Assembly (NCBI GenBank): GCA_949825045.1
Contig: OX463829.1
Location: 28,955,715 to 29,019,714, forward strand
Origin: Argyresthia goedartella
Lineage: Eukaryota > Arthropoda > Insecta > Lepidoptera > Argyresthiidae
Length of the DNA: 64,000 bases
Direction: 5' to 3'
In this document: positions 19,508-32,249 of the stretch, piece by piece
Numbering within the stretch: position 1 is the stretch's first letter
Layout: each line of letters opens with the position of its first letter
Position numbers and translations under genes: made by a program
Notes under the pieces: model-generated
What the model was told of the DNA's origin: nothing
Seen by the model: the letters and a program-made list of their open reading frames with translations, nothing else
The model's database searches: none

Positions 19508-19850
19508 TTTGTAAAAGTTAAGAAGAGTCCGTGGCCTGGCGGTATTCGCACATCGGAAACGATCGTGCGGATAGCAACATCGGGCCTAGACGGGCATTGG
19601 ATGGGTGTCCGTTCTATGTGGCATTTGCTTCGGAAGTTTCCGTGTTTCGGATGACATTTTAAGCCGCAGGTCCCGGCTTCTATCGCTACTCGGTAGTAGT
19701 AGTAACTCCCGACAGACGGGTTGGCCACAAGCCCGACACCCCTCTATCAACCCGCGCTGAGCCAGCGTGGTGGAGTATGGCTCAACCTTACCCGTTTCCG
19801 GGGAAAGGCGCGTGCCCCTCGGTGAGGACATTAATGGGCTTATTTAATAT
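19508..19850 (-). mobile_element. Family F repeat, ~0.34 kb (copy 1)
   Basis: It shares GGTGGAGTATGGCTCAACCT, GTGTTTCGGATGACA and GGCATTTGCTTCGG (reverse-complemented) with 54752-55040, and part of this with 43425-43600. It is inserted in a LINE-2 copy. No coding content; superfamily unknown. Confidence 0.7.
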
Positions 19851-20010
19851 GTAATATTTGTACAAGTTAAACTCAACATATTTTTAAAAGAGATCTAAAA
19901 TAGGAGTTTCTTCGCCGTTCGTCTCTCATAATGATCCGACGTAGAGAAACGGCAAAACATTCCATTTTCTAAACATATGTTAATATTTATAGGAGATAAA
20001 GAAATTCTTA

Positions 20011-22340
20011 ATTATAATAATAATACCGTGGACACGGATTGAATTGTATATACAAGTATGTTGTTCTCTTAAAAGCTATTTTGCAAGTTTCCTTCTTTAA
20101 TTTGCATAAGCAAGCTAAATATGTCCAGAAATAACTGCTTGATGACAGCAAACCGTAATATAACTACCTACCTACTTATTAATATCCTAGAATTTCCGGT
20201 TCCTAGCTCCTTCCAAATTCTAGAGGGCACTAAAGCTGTTAGTTATCTTTAATAACTCGTTAAACTAGTCCAGAGAAGGCTATTAACTTAAAAAAATTGT
20301 TTGCTAAAAAACATTAGCGGTACCAAACCAGTTTCATTGAATTCTAGCTTGGAATGTGTCAGAGGTTGGCATTTTAAATACGTTAACTTTTAATATATCC
20401 AAATGGTGGCTCATTTAACTAGGAGCACAGAACCTACAGAAAAACAATTGCAAAAAGTCCATCCTCCTTTGAATTGAATCACTTTCTTAACCCACCAATA
20501 TGAATATCAGTAAACACTCTACATACACCGAAATACAAACCCAAATTATCCCCCTTTTACAAACAATCCTACCTATCTGCGAGTCTACCGAGGTGATTTT
20601 ATCATGATTGCGTTCACGTGTCATATTCACACATTTTTAAACTTTTTATCGTTGTAACTACTCATCCCTGTGATCTGCCTCATGTTCTGCAAGTCGGGTG
20701 TTATCACCTATCAGTCTGTCCGGTCTGTCATCATCATCATCATCATCATCATCACCTTCAGCCTGTCAGGGAACTCACCGTTGAATATGTAGGCCTACTC
20801 CTCACCTCCACGCCATTCCACTCAGTCTTGTGCGTCCTGCGTCCTTGGTTTCCGGCTTTTCTTTGCTATGCCGTCGGATTATCTGTCAGGTGGTCTGATG
20901 ACTGATCGATATGTCATGCATGATGATGGTAGTTAATTTTGATCATCTATCATCTTGACTTTCTATCGAGCGTTAGTGCGACTGCTCACTCAGTACTTCT
21001 CGCGATGTAAGTTGTATGACGTGAGATATCTGAGTTATGTTGAGTCACGAAAGGGGATATCCCCCAATTTGTAGGGCTTGAGTGCCGTTACGATCTGTTA
21101 CCGTTATCGCAGTGTTATCCTTCATCGCTGTTTGTAATGATGACGGATTAAATAACAAGTTTAAATTTTTCTGGTATTAGCCCAACATGAATGTTTTGCA
21201 CCTTTTTCATGAAGGTTATCAAAGCTGTGAATGCATTTGTGATTGGACTGTGATATATCAAAGATTGCCTGCTGCTATGGTTCTTCAACAGTATTAAAAT
21301 TAAAACGTATACTCTCACTCACTGGACTTACTATAGTTATTCAATACTAATTCAGCGTGACAGGGATACAGCTGAGCGATGGGGATTATGACCAAAAAGT
21401 GTGTTGACCACAATGCTAATGATGACGATGATGAAAGAACTTCCTTAACTTCTGGACACCTGGACCTGGTTATGAGGCATCGCGATTTGGTACCTCAATC
21501 CATGGTTGTGAAATTCAACACCTGTAACGGGAGAATGTCTTCTCTGGAAGACGCCAGTCATACAGAGGCCCACATTGACTGTTTTTTCCTCCTGTGACAA
21601 TATAAAAAGGAGATAAGTAGGAAAGTTTGTTTAAAGAAAGACCTTAGATTCATAGATTGCATAGGCATACCCACCAGTCCCTGATATCGTAAACTTGAAG
21701 GTACAATCTATCTGCATAGCGTGGCGGTAACAAGACTTGCGTGCCACGCTCTAGCATGTCAAGTGTCAATTCCGTGGGGGTAGGTAATGACTGAAATGGT
21801 TATAATATCCACGGTAATGGTTCGATGATTCGCTTTTCGTGAGCTCTTGTTTAATGGATGGTTGTTTCTAATGGCTGTTGTGGGCTTAGGTGTTTTACAT
21901 CGACTTATGGTGTAATCGTAGGTATACTCGTAGATGTCGATGTTTCCATATTTTCTTGCTCTTCAAATCAATAATGATGTTCTGTAGAAATAGTAATCAT
22001 TTCTTTGTTGTTGCGACCGGGAGCCGGTCTCTGGTTTTGAACGTTGATATCTTTACTTTTATCACAACTTAACATGAGCTACAGCTCAAGAGCTTGGAAG
22101 TGCTCTGTCACATCGATGTAGCTTGATGGGCTGTGCTTGCATTCTGTTATTATAGGGGAATATCCTAAATCCTTACTACTTACCTTTCTGGAGTCACTCC
22201 TACATTCATATATGATGTCCGTCGGAAGTACGACATCTTTAGTACCATCGGATTTAAAAAATCTGGAACAATTGAGCACCATTTCGAATTTGGTGCACCA
22301 CTAGTCTTATCAACCTATCATCCTAATACGGTTCTTTCAA
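20011..22340. other. No gene supported; contains (TCA)n microsatellite 20728-20754
   Basis: Nine TCA repeats lie at 20728-20754. Several short frames exist but none shows a recognisable domain, and their length is what chance gives in such DNA. Confidence 0.5.
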
Positions 22341-23125
22341 AGAAATTAGCCTAGCGTGGGCTTCGTGTCGGCCGCATCCGCGCTCGAAATGTCCCTAGCG
22401 TGACGCACGCGACGCGGCGACGGAAATCGCGTGCGTAGTATGTCGCGTGTCTCACACTAGGCGCCAGACACGCCGTACAGCTGAGTGATAGCTCTGAATT
22501 AATTGCTCTACGGACTTGCAGGTTTGGAGTGATTGAGCGCGATCTTTCGTTTCTGTATGTAGGTTGAATAGAACGTAAATGCAATCTTGGGTAGCTTCTG
22601 TTACTAATACTATGGGCATTGGCATGCAATCGCTTTGTCAAATCTTCCTCCCATCCCACGTGGGAGGTGACCCGTGTCTTGCGCAGCTGTAGCAGTGCCC
22701 CTATCGAGTCTAGACGGTCACGGACCAAGATAGGGCTTGCAGAGTTACTGCTTCTAGAGTAAGACTTGTCGGGGGATTAACTCTTCGAGAGATCCCAGAC
22801 TTTTGAGAGCAAAAGCTTTAGTCGGGGTCACTCTTGGCCGGAGAGCCGACATATACATACATATACATGTAATGAAGGTAAGTTCCTCTTCTTTTTGATA
22901 CGTCTGATCCACTTGACATTTCAGGCAGTTAAATCATCTAGAAGTTGTGACGTCAGCAAACAACTCTTCTGCGATATTGAAACTCTGCGATATCTTCAAA
23001 CAAGGGACACAGCAAGTAGCGACTCACACATAGTAACAAGTAAACTCGTTATCAAATTCTCGTAACTTCAGAACAAAAGTAGCAATACATAGGGTTATTT
23101 TTGCCCCCCCCCCAGCCAAAAGTAA
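22341..23125. other. GC-rich patch, no gene supported
   Basis: A GC-rich segment at 22350-22470 (GACGCACGCGACGCGGCGAC) lies within a minus-strand frame of 125 residues (22351-22728) rich in Arg and Ser. I recognise no domain. It may be MITE sequence. The rest is plain. Confidence 0.3.
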
Positions 23126-23130
23126 AGCGA

Positions 23131-23387
23131 ATTATTAAACTGCACATCAATGATATTGATTTGCGCAGCAAATATACTGATTTTCACAGCAATTATACTG
23201 ATTTTCACAGCAAATATCAGGGCAAAATTCTGCGGTGGCTTAGGTGAAGGGGTGAGGGAAGCGAAGCCACCTTTATCTTTCGTATTAGGTTGAACATGTA
23301 AGAACAACAAAAATGCTGTACATGAAAAGTGTTTTGCTGATCCTTTTGTTGCTGTAAAAATCAGTATTTTTGATTTGCGATTAAATA
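23131..23387 (+). mobile_element. Core-A element, terminal class ii (copy 1)
   Basis: The ends TTAAACTGCACATCAATGAT and ATTTTTGATTTGCGATTAAAT are inverted. The interior carries a decayed core (TGCGGTGGCTTAGGTGAAGG, GAGGGAAGCGAAGCCACC). It shares its ends with copies at 44903, 50766, 62756 and 63223. Confidence 0.75.
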
Positions 23388-24013
23388 CTAGCCAAAAGTT
23401 AATATGATTTAGAGAAAGAAAAAAATGGTTAAAGAAAATTACAACGTTTTATTTTTAAATTCGCATTTTATGCCAATTTCTAGGCGCGTTCATCCACCCT
23501 TGCGATCAACGCGCCGCGAGTCGCCATCGACCGAGAATAATAATAGCGAGCGGAGCGCGCGGTGAACAAACGCGTAAGTGAGCATAATTGTAATTAGTGT
23601 CAGGACAAGTTGGCGAAAAAATGTAAAAAAAATATCGTTTTTATTTCAAAATTGATTTTATACTGTTACGTGAAAAAAAATTGGCTACGGGTCCAAAAAT
23701 ATCCTTATATAGGTAAGTGGATGGAGATTGTTCTTCACGTTTTGCGATAATAAGCCTTTATCGCTTATCAACTGACCTTAGAACCGTAGACTCTGTGTTC
23801 TTCGCTAATTTCTGCATGGAATTGTCACAATAACGGTAAACAGATAACAGAGTTTTGTAGTTCTTCCTGCGACCACCCAGGAGTCATCGCTTTCCCGAAG
23901 CATGTTATAAAGAAGATACTTATTGTTAAAAAAATGCAGCATCTTTATCTGCTTATTCCTTTTGTTCAACGGTTTTTTACTTTAATAACAACAGTTTCGG
24001 ATAACGAACATAA
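23388..24013. other. No gene seen
   Basis: It contains GATCAACGCGCCGCGAGTCG and GCGAGCGGAGCGCGCGG words near 23500-23560, possibly another repeat family; similar words occur at 27810-27835. Otherwise AT-rich. Confidence 0.4.
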
Positions 24014-24395
24014 AAAATGGTCAAGTGCGGGTCGGACTCGCACACGAAGGGTTCCGTACCATCGTACAAGAAAAAAACACTGAATCCTAAATAATAAAAC
24101 CAAAACAAATAGAAAAATATATGTGTTCTCTCGCAATCGAACTCGGAACTTCAAGATTGCGAAACCGTTACTTTAATAAACTTTATAACCGATAATTTAT
24201 GGTGATATTGAATCATGATGTTATGAGGTATTTCGCAGGGGCAGGGATTTAAAAAAAACAGTCGCTTGTATTGGGATCCCTTTCGCAATTTCGGTTGATC
24301 CGATAGAGCCGGGTGACGGACAGACAGACGGACAGCGGAGGCTTAATCATAAGCTCCCGTTTGGCACCCTTCGGGTACGGAACCCTGAAAACGAC
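24014..24395 (+). mobile_element. Family B repeat, near full length
   Basis: It begins GGTCAAGTGCGGGTCGGACTC and runs through GAAGGGTTCCGTACC, then ACAGACAGACGGACAG. It ends GGCACCCTTCGGGTACGGAACCCT. Non-coding. Confidence 0.75.
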
Positions 24396-24507
24396 CATAT
24401 CGAAAACCCCCTTCTTTTGAAGACGGTTAAAAAGGCCTGTTTTTTTCTTTATCCGAACTTTTGTTGTTTAATTCAAAGATTTCAACGTAATGTGTGCGTG
24501 CTGTACA

Positions 24508-24835
24508 ACCACAAGTGATTTGTCTCAGCTGCTCTGATTAACTGTAAAACCACAAGTGATTTGTCTCAGCTGCTCTGATTAACTGTAAAACCACAAGTGA
24601 TTTGTCTCAGCTGCTCTGATTAACTGTAAAACCACAAGTGATTTGTCTCAGCTGCTCTGATTAACTGTAAAACCACAAGTGATTTGTCTCAGCTGCTCTG
24701 ATTAACTGTAAAACCACAAGTTATTTGTCTCAGCTGCTCTGATTAACTGTAAAACCACAAGTGATTTGTCTCAGCTGCTCTGATTTACTGTAAAACCACA
24801 AGTGATTTGTCTCAGCTGCTCTGATTAACTTTTTT
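24508..24835. repeat. 41-bp minisatellite, eight units
   Basis: Units start at 24508, 24549, 24590, 24631, 24672, 24713, 24754 and 24795. The unit is ACCACAAGTGATTTGTCTC followed by AGCTGCTCTGATTAACTGTAAA. Only two or three substitutions separate the units (for example AAGTTATTTG in unit 6), so the array is young or homogenised. Confidence 0.97.
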
Positions 24836-25084
24836 AACAAATATTCAGGTCGGCGCGAAAGAGAACTACAGAGTTCACAAAGTAATCAAAAAATCTTCAC
24901 AAAACGTTGAGTGTCTAGGTTTTGATAAGAAAAGTTGATAAAACAAGAATTGCTTTTCGGCTATCACTTTAAATAGCGTCTATTTGATCGTTAGTTGAAT
25001 TGATTGTTATGAGAATAAATCTAGCAACACTTAAAAACTTCTTCAATATATTTACGACATACTTTATTGCACTAACACTGTAAA

Positions 25085-25530
25085 TACAAAAAACCGGTCA
25101 ATTGCGAGTCGGACTAGCGCACGAAGGGTCCCGTAGCATAATCTATTAAAACGGCAAAAAAAAACCGGTTGTTGTATGGGAGCCCACTTAAATATTTGTT
25201 TTATTTTAATTCATTTATTTATTTTTAAAGTGTAAATTTTCTGTGAATATTTCAAGCATCTACCTGTTGCCGTTATCAATATCGAGCAAATACGAGAAAA
25301 AAAAAACTTGTTGTATTGGAGCCCCCTTAAATATTTATTTTATTGTGTTTTTTAGTATTTATTGTTATACAGCAACAGAAATACATCATCTGTGAAAATT
25401 TCAACTGTCTAACTATCACGGTTCATTAGATACAGCCTGTTGACAGACGGACGGACGGACGGACGGACAGCGGAGGCTTAGTAATAGGGTCCCGTTTGGC
25501 ACCCTTCAGGTACAGAACCCTGAAAAGGGG
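25085..25530 (+). mobile_element. Family B repeat with duplicated middle
   Basis: It starts ACCGGTCAATTGCGAGTCGG and ends CCCTTCAGGTACAGAACCCT. Two GGAGCCC...TTAAATATTT segments occur (25178 and 25318), so the middle is longer than in other copies. It contains (GGAC)n at about 25449-25472. Confidence 0.7.
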
Positions 25531-26859
25531 AGCTTCATCGTCGATCCTCTTCGGCTTAGCGTTGCCAATTTAATCTAATTTCTTTTTTTTAATCCCTAAA
25601 ATACTCCAAATTTCGCAAATAACTTCAGCGTAAAACTATGACTTCATCGAAGAGTTATTTCTTTTCAAACATTCCTATTTACATTGCCGTGTTTGCATAT
25701 TACATACATATGCGTTGTGAACTGCACAGTTTTTACAATTACTACACATACACACACAACTATTTCAGACATCTTTTTTTATATATGACTAATATCGTGG
25801 TTCTCTTTTGTTCCAGGTACTGTGCCTTCAGAGGGAACCTCTTTTGTATGAATCTCCTTTGTTTCTGTCACTTCCTTCCTAGTTTTTTTCCATTTCCTTT
25901 TTTTCCCAACTCCTTATTTGGTCGTTTATTTCAACTTCGAGTTTGTACGGTTTTCGTTGTTTTCGTTTACCACGTGGCCTGGCAGATGCGTGACTTTAAT
26001 TTAAATACAAACTTTTGCAAGTTTGAGGAAAAAAAACGCCCAACTTTTTACCTTGCTTGAGAAGTTTCAGGGCGTTTTTGAGATTTCTTTCGATTCGGTG
26101 TTCTTTGTTTTAATTAACCACAGCAACATTTTATACAATAAACCACCAATTGCGAGTCGGACTCACGAACGATCGGTCCCGTGCCACGAAAGTTATTATT
26201 TTTCCTGCAATATTGATGTATCGACCTATGTAACTTTTTTTTTTTTTATTTTGGGATCAGTAGTTTCGGAGCTTGGGAGGGGAAGGAGGGTCAAGTATTT
26301 TTATGCAATTTTCTGATTTGCCCTCGAATTTTGCCCACCATATTTAAACCATACATTTATCATATTTTTTTCTGTAACATACTTCTATTACGTATTTTTA
26401 TTAGTATTAGTATCGAAGGTAAACACAAACATAAACATACATGGTACAAAATTTCAACTACTCCAAGTACGTCAACATCGTCATATTACAATGCAGTTCT
26501 TCATAAAATCTCACTAGTTTTATGCAGCGGACACAGATAAAAGATAAAGGTCGCCAGCTTGCAGGCTGCAAACACGTTTCGTTATTCAGCACAACACCAA
26601 AAGTAGTCTTTAGTACCGAAGACGGTCCGTCTCTAGAACTGGTCTGAAGGTCGTCCTGTTCGCTTTGTGACAGGTTGGTCGCAGTCACATTTCCAAATGC
26701 CGTGCTGCGTAGTCTGACATAACTTGTGGTACATTCTCATGCCACTAATCTGATCGTCCCTCTGCTTGAGAAAGATTGCGTTGTGGTAAGTTTTCCATTT
26801 TGAATTGGAATACATTATTAGATGTCATATGTTTATCTGTTCTAGTATTAAATAAATTA
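25531..26859. other. No gene supported; family B scrap at 26142-26200
   Basis: A 140-residue plus frame (25638-26060) is rich in Phe, Tyr and Cys and reads like translated T-rich DNA, with no domain. At 26148-26180 the words CAATTGCGAGTCGGACTCACG mark a broken family B head. Confidence 0.4.
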
Positions 26860-27285
26860 CAAGATAAAAAAGGGCAAATGCGAGTCGGACTCGCGCACGA
26901 AGGGTTCCGTACCATTATCTATAAAAACGGTAAAAAACACGTTGAGTGGGAGTTCCCTTAAATAATAATTTAAACATTTATTTTTAAAGTGAATAATATA
27001 ACTCTGTTTCTGTGAATATTTCAAGCGTCTACCTGTTGCCTTTATCAATATCGAGCAAAAAATCACGTTTGTTATATGGAAACCTCCTTAAATATTTACT
27101 TTATTCTGTTTTTTTGTATTTGTTGATATTAAAGCGGCAACACAAATACATCATCTGTCAAAATTTCAACTGTTTAACTATAACGGTTCGTGAGATACAG
27201 CCTGGTGACAAACGGACAGATAGACGGACGGAGTCCCGTAATTGTCCCGTCCCCCTTTGGGTATGGAACCCTAAAAACGATCCTG
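26860..27285 (+). mobile_element. Family B repeat, near full length
   Basis: It runs from AAATGCGAGTCGGACTCGCG to GGGTATGGAACCCTAAAAAC, with the shared middle CTGTGAATATTTCAAGCGTC and ACTATAACGGTTCGTGAGAT. Confidence 0.75.
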
Positions 27286-27974
27286 CAACATGACTTGCAA
27301 ATACCATGATCGTCATTTGGTTCTGCGACGTCCAGTCCTGCAACCACATGAAGACATGAATCGGCGAAATTCATTACTTTTTAAATGCAAATCATGCTAA
27401 AATAAAATAATTAAAGTAATTTATTTAATATAAATGCCAGTCGTAAAACAATAAACAGCTTGGTTTAATTTTATTGGTGATTTAAAATATTTCGATTAGT
27501 AGATGTAAGTACCTATACGTAATTATAGGTGTTTTTAAACATGCGTAGACTTATAGGAGCTGTCAGTGCACATGATTTCAGATGAAAACATATTTATACA
27601 AACAGGCACAAACACTATTGGATTGTTCTTGTTTTGAAGAGATCAGCTCCTTAAACTTTCCTTAAATTAACTCCATTCTATGGCGAAATCGACGGAATTG
27701 ATGTAAAATTGTTGTATAATGTATTGAAAAACACATGTTTCCACAATTTTCAGTCATTTTGAGCTAGCAAAGGCTGGTTTATATTTTCTACCTCTATTTA
27801 TTATTGACCGAGCGAGCGCGCAGCGCGACAAAGCGTATTATTTCAGCTTGGGCAAAAATGTCCGGTTGTTCTCCTCTACAGGTCACATTTCTCAACCGAT
27901 TCTCGTGAAATTTTGTGAGCAGGTTCGATAATAATTCTATGGATAATTGATTTTTTTAGATTTTTTTCAAAATG

Positions 27975-28600
27975 GCGGTGTTACAAAGTGTTTGGTGCGG
28001 CTACTTTCATACTCCCTGTACGTAACTAGGTGTATTCATAAGTTTGTATATGGTATTGTTATGCAGTCAGGTTATTTGTTTTTTAATAATCCGATAAACT
28101 TCAAGGGGTCGGTGGTGTGAGGGAGTGCAGAATAATGTAAATAAAAACGGTCAATCGCGAGTCGAACTCGCGCATGAAGGGCTCCGTACCACCCCGTACC
28201 GTACAATGGTAGGGATGGTGTGGAGTGGTTTGGATTTTACATCGCAAAATGTAGTTTACAAAGTTATTAATGCGGCTACTTTTATACTCCATGTACGTAA
28301 CCCCCTCCACTTTTTTGTAGGCAAGATTTTTTTCTTATTAGACTTGAATTATGTTGCGGTTATTGGGATAAGTATTTTTGCAGAAGATTTTAAGACTCTA
28401 GATATACTCTTAAAGTTCCTGAGAAAACGGACGGACACGAGAGTGATCCTACAAAGGTTCCTGCTTTTGAGGTACAGAACCCTAAAAAGGTTAAAAACTA
28501 TACACAACAGAGCCGCGGGGCTCTGCGAGGCGCGGGCGGTGCCCCGTCTCAATGAGCAATTCAATTCACCCATGTTCGCTACGGAACCCTAAAAATTAGC
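27975..28600 (+). mobile_element. Rearranged family B copies
   Basis: A middle segment (27990-28070, GGTGCGGCTACTTTCATACTC) precedes a second copy that starts at 28140 with CGGTCAATCGCGAGTCGAAC and ends near 28590 with CGGAACCCTAAAAATTAGC. A 155-residue frame across it is a by-product of the repeat, not a gene. Confidence 0.6.
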
Positions 28601-28930
28601 GAAATTTCCGGTATCGCTCGCGAGATCCAGCTCCAAGCGCCACTAGTCTTCAAATGTCTACAACTTATTGCCACTGGCTCTGTCATGTCGATGCGAGTGC
28701 CCCGAGACCTAACCACGAGCGCATCACATGATGACAGAACGTGTGGTGGGTATTTACGAGCACGCAGAGGAATGTTTATATCATTACACACTATATGGCT
28801 TCAACTAATGGTTTTCCACAGTGATAATAGTCCCACCTACCTACCGGACTGCGAGTCACGTACTTCTAACATTGGATGCACGTGTGTAGACTGTACTCAA
28901 CATTATTGAAATTCGCAATATCGACAATCA

Positions 28931-29647
28931 GCAGCCTCATGGCGTAACTCTCTGAAGTTCATAGCGTGTGTCTATGGTTCATCTCATGCTCATACAATTT
29001 CATCGATTGCGGGGTATCACCGAAGGCTTCTAGGCTTCATTCAATGAGCTTGGGTTTGGCCTCCATTATGATGCTACTTGCGTGATACCAACCTTATGGC
29101 GTAACTCTCTGAAGTTCATAGCGTGTGTCTATAGTTCATCTCATGCTCATACAATTTCATCGATTGCGGGGTATCACCGAAGGCTTCTAGGCTTCATTCA
29201 ATGAGCTTGGGTTTGGCCTCCATTATGATGCTACTTGCGTGATACCAACCTTATGGCGTAACTCTCTGAAGTTCATAGCGTGTGTCTATGGTTCATCTCA
29301 TGCTCATACAATTTCATCGATTGCGGGGTATCACCGAAGGCTTCTAGGCTTCATTCAATGAGCTTGGGTTTGGCCTCCATTATGATGCTACTTGCGTGAT
29401 ACCAACCTTATGGCGTAACTCTCTGAAGTTCATAGCGTGTGTCTATAGTTCATCTCATGCTCATACAATTTCATCGATTGCGGGGTATCACCGAACGCTT
29501 CTAGGCTTCATTCAATGAGCTTGGGTTTGGCCTCCATTATGATGCTACTTGCGTGATACCAATTTGATAGATGAAGCTGGTGCAAGGTGTCAAACGTAAA
29601 AGTCTATATGAAGTTCATAGCTCATACGACTTACGCCATAAGGCTGC
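28931..29647. mobile_element. TIR MITE containing four tandem 157-bp units
   Basis: The ends GCAGCCTCATGGCGTAA and TTACGCCATAAGGCTGC are inverted repeats. Between them a 157-bp unit (GGCGTAACTCTCTGAAG ... CTACTTGCGTGATACCAA) repeats with starts at 28939, 29096, 29253 and 29410. A relative at 60364-60609 has the same ends and a single unit, so the four-unit form arose by internal expansion. The unit begins within the TIR, so each repeat re-creates part of the TIR. Confidence 0.92.
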
Positions 29648-29746
29648 AATTCAACATGTAGGGATCTATTGTTAGGTTTAGCTAGCCTGCTGTAGGGAAA
29701 TATTGTTAGGTTTTCCTAGCCTTCACACGCCTACATATAGACAGAC

Positions 29747-29948
29747 TAATGCCCGATTTCACCAATAGTTAAGGGACACTTAACTCTTTTTCTTGGCTGT
29801 CTAGCGATTGCTTCGGTGGCCGAAATCTTATATTTAGGGGGTCGCCAAGGAGCCTAGATGACCCTTACACTTAGGGCAAATCGAAACAACCGCTAGGTGG
29901 CCTCTGAAAGACATAAAGTGTCCCCTAAAAGATAGGAATCGGCCATTA
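29747..29948. mobile_element. Short MITE with ~34-bp imperfect TIRs
   Basis: The left end TAATGCCCGATTTC...GGGACACTT and right end AAGTGTCCCC...GAATCGGCCATTA are inverted. The flanks AGAC and GACA suggest a short duplication, or a TA target may be included in the TIR. Confidence 0.65.
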
Positions 29949-32249
29949 GACAATTAAATTGGAAAGGTTTTTGTTTATCCAAATAAATTCGTCTACTCCT
30001 AAAAAGCAAAGATTTCCGTAGACCAATGATGACAGAGCAGGGGTCTCGATATGTATTATGGATATAATGCTGTCATGTTTCTGAGTTTGATTTTTAAGCG
30101 ACTTCAAAAAAGTGCTCAATTCCGTTGTATTTCTTTTTTTATGTGTGTTACCTCAAAACTTTTTTTGGACTTTTCTTTTTTTATTTGAAAGGGTTACCTT
30201 CCAGTTTGGTAAGATTTTTTTGAAAATTAGAGGTCGGTCCTGTAGTTTGCTATGTAAAGCAAAAAAACTGGAATTATGATGTCATCCAGGTAAACAAAAT
30301 TGCTTATTAAAGCTTTAATGTGACTTATCGGTGGTGTTTAAGGTCATTGTCTTAAGATTAATTCTGTCTATAAGTAACGTACATTCGTTGATGAAGTGTG
30401 ATACGCGAGGACTTGACTATCAGACAGACAGATTTCGTGGCCTTGTTTTCGCGTATTTTGACGACATTTGCATCCCGAGGGAGGAAGAAATAGGGCTAGG
30501 TTTTTTTAAAGTTCTTAATTTGGTGAATTATTAGTGGTGCTTACGTTCTTCATCATGAAGTGAGATGCAATCTGGCATTTTTGCACTTATGTGCCGTATA
30601 TTCGTATTGTATTAAGTCGACAGGTTTCGTAGTATCGTTTTCGTGGAGCCGGGGAGGCAGAAAAAGGACTTGAAGTCGGGTTTATTTAAGTTTTAACTTA
30701 GTGAATTATTGTTTATTTTAATTATTATTAATGTTTCTACAAGTTTTTGCGCAACTTCGGAAACAGTCGCCGCACCGGTTTAATAAACGGGTATAAATAG
30801 AAATATGCTTAAACTTGTTATTTCTACGACAACAGTAAAGGTGATTTTTTTTCAATTTGAAAAAACTAACGTGCTACACCAATCACCATATTTATTTCAG
30901 TTTTAGATGTACAGTTAAAACCGTTTACGAAAGCATCGTTTAGAACAACCGGTTCCGGTTATATTGACCAAAAACACAGGTCCCGGCTGAATGCCATACG
31001 ACTGCCTTACAAACACAATGCTATTTACAATATTGCTTATTACGACATACCTCATCAAGCGGCTATGTTTTACTTATTCTTTGGAGAATTATATTTATAA
31101 GAACAGATGGCTATTAAGCTCGCAAAAGTAGACAAAAATGGGTCGAGGGTCTTTTGTAATTCTCAGAAAAAAATACACTTGCATGCAGTATAATCAAATC
31201 TCGCTTTCTCATATCTCTTCAGTCAGTTTGTTACTTATCTGTATACAAAATACAAGACGCACCAAAGCATATTGTTGAGTTATTTGTGAAATATGAAAAC
31301 AAATTACATAATACTATTTTATAAAAAAAATTGCTTGTGCCTGGAAAACATCACCGGTTGTTACGACTATCGGTTTTTACGTCCAAATATAAGAATGTCC
31401 CTTTGATGTTGTTAAAGCAGATCTAAACCTTAAAAACCTGTTGGAGTATTTTTAACACACTCATATTGGTAACATCACAAAAAAATATGTAGACGACCAA
31501 CCAATTAACCGAAACTGGATTTACTTCTGCAAACCAAACTTTAAGTAATTTCGTCATCAAGCTATTCATAGTTTACGATATTGTTATTTGTTATTTTTAT
31601 CAAATCAGCGAGTTATGAAAAGAATTTGTGTTGACCAATTGGATGGTCTAGTCTAGATGGAAAGGTTGAAAGCAGAAAGTTTGAATTCGGAACTTTGTTT
31701 GGACTAGTTAGAAGACAAACCTGAACCTAAAATCCTGACACCTCTGAGGTGAGCCCTAGGAGGAGGCGCTGGGGGTGAGGGGGGGAGGGGGGGAGGGCAC
31801 GAAGAGGATCCCGTTTAAAAAAAGTTTCTGAAGTAAAAAAAAAACTTTCTTTTTCCGAATTTTCCATTTATAATCATTTGTTGATTATTATATTATTTAA
31901 ATTTATTAGTTAACAGTAACATCGGTTAACTAGTTATCGGTATCACGTTCGGTGCTCAAAATACTGAGATGCTAACTCATACTTACCACCAGCGAGCAAG
32001 TCTCTGTCCACATTCTGCAAGTCGAGCAGCCGACCCGTGGGAACGTTCCCAGCTTAAGAGCAACTTTCTCGAAGGTTTTTTGTTCATAACCGGTTCAGTG
32101 GAGACGAGGGCTCCTGAGCGTCGGACCGTGAACTCTGGGACCGGGAGTCGCGGCGATTGGAGTGTGACGTCACGACAGAGAGGACTCTTAGAGGACTGCC
32201 GACTAGATAACAAAAAATTTTGGAATCATGGATGGATTCTGTAATTGTA
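29949..32249. other. No gene supported
   Basis: At 30095-30170 the words AAGCGACTTCAAAAAAGTGC and TGTGTTACCTCAAAAC match a repeat I recall from moths. A G-rich tract lies at 31771-31797. Short frames here carry no domains. Confidence 0.45.
31771..31797 (+). other. G-quadruplex-capable tract
   Basis: Four runs of three or more G (5, 7, 7 and 3) are separated by loops of one to three bases, fitting the G3+N1-7 pattern. Confidence 0.7.

Larger units (their letters stand above)
19142..20010 (+). pseudogene. LINE-2 fragment interrupted by family F and a palindrome
   Basis: The first part (19142-19400) translates in broken frames to the LINE-2 C-terminus (for example RLTKVSNSFKGQ in one frame and NKIPVEILKLPFEQ in another), so it is frameshifted. 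The matching 3'UTR resumes at about 19855 (AAAAGAGATCTAAAATAGG, GATCCGACGTAGAGAA) after a family F insertion at 19508-19850. Compared with the copy at 4284, it carries an extra inverted duplication that makes the palindrome at 19430-19482. Confidence 0.7.

Noticed and set aside
20618..20905. Poly-His small protein
   Set aside because: Produced by the (TCA)n microsatellite.
22351..22728. 125-residue Arg/Ser-rich minus frame
   Set aside because: It follows from a GC-rich patch; no recognisable domain.
24508..24835. CRISPR-like array
   Set aside because: Whole 41-bp units repeat without spacers.
25638..26060. 140-residue Phe/Tyr/Cys-rich open frame
   Set aside because: It reads as translated T-rich low-complexity DNA; no motif and no supporting signals.
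28125..28592. 155-residue open frame
   Set aside because: It lies across family B repeat sequence and shares its words with non-coding copies.
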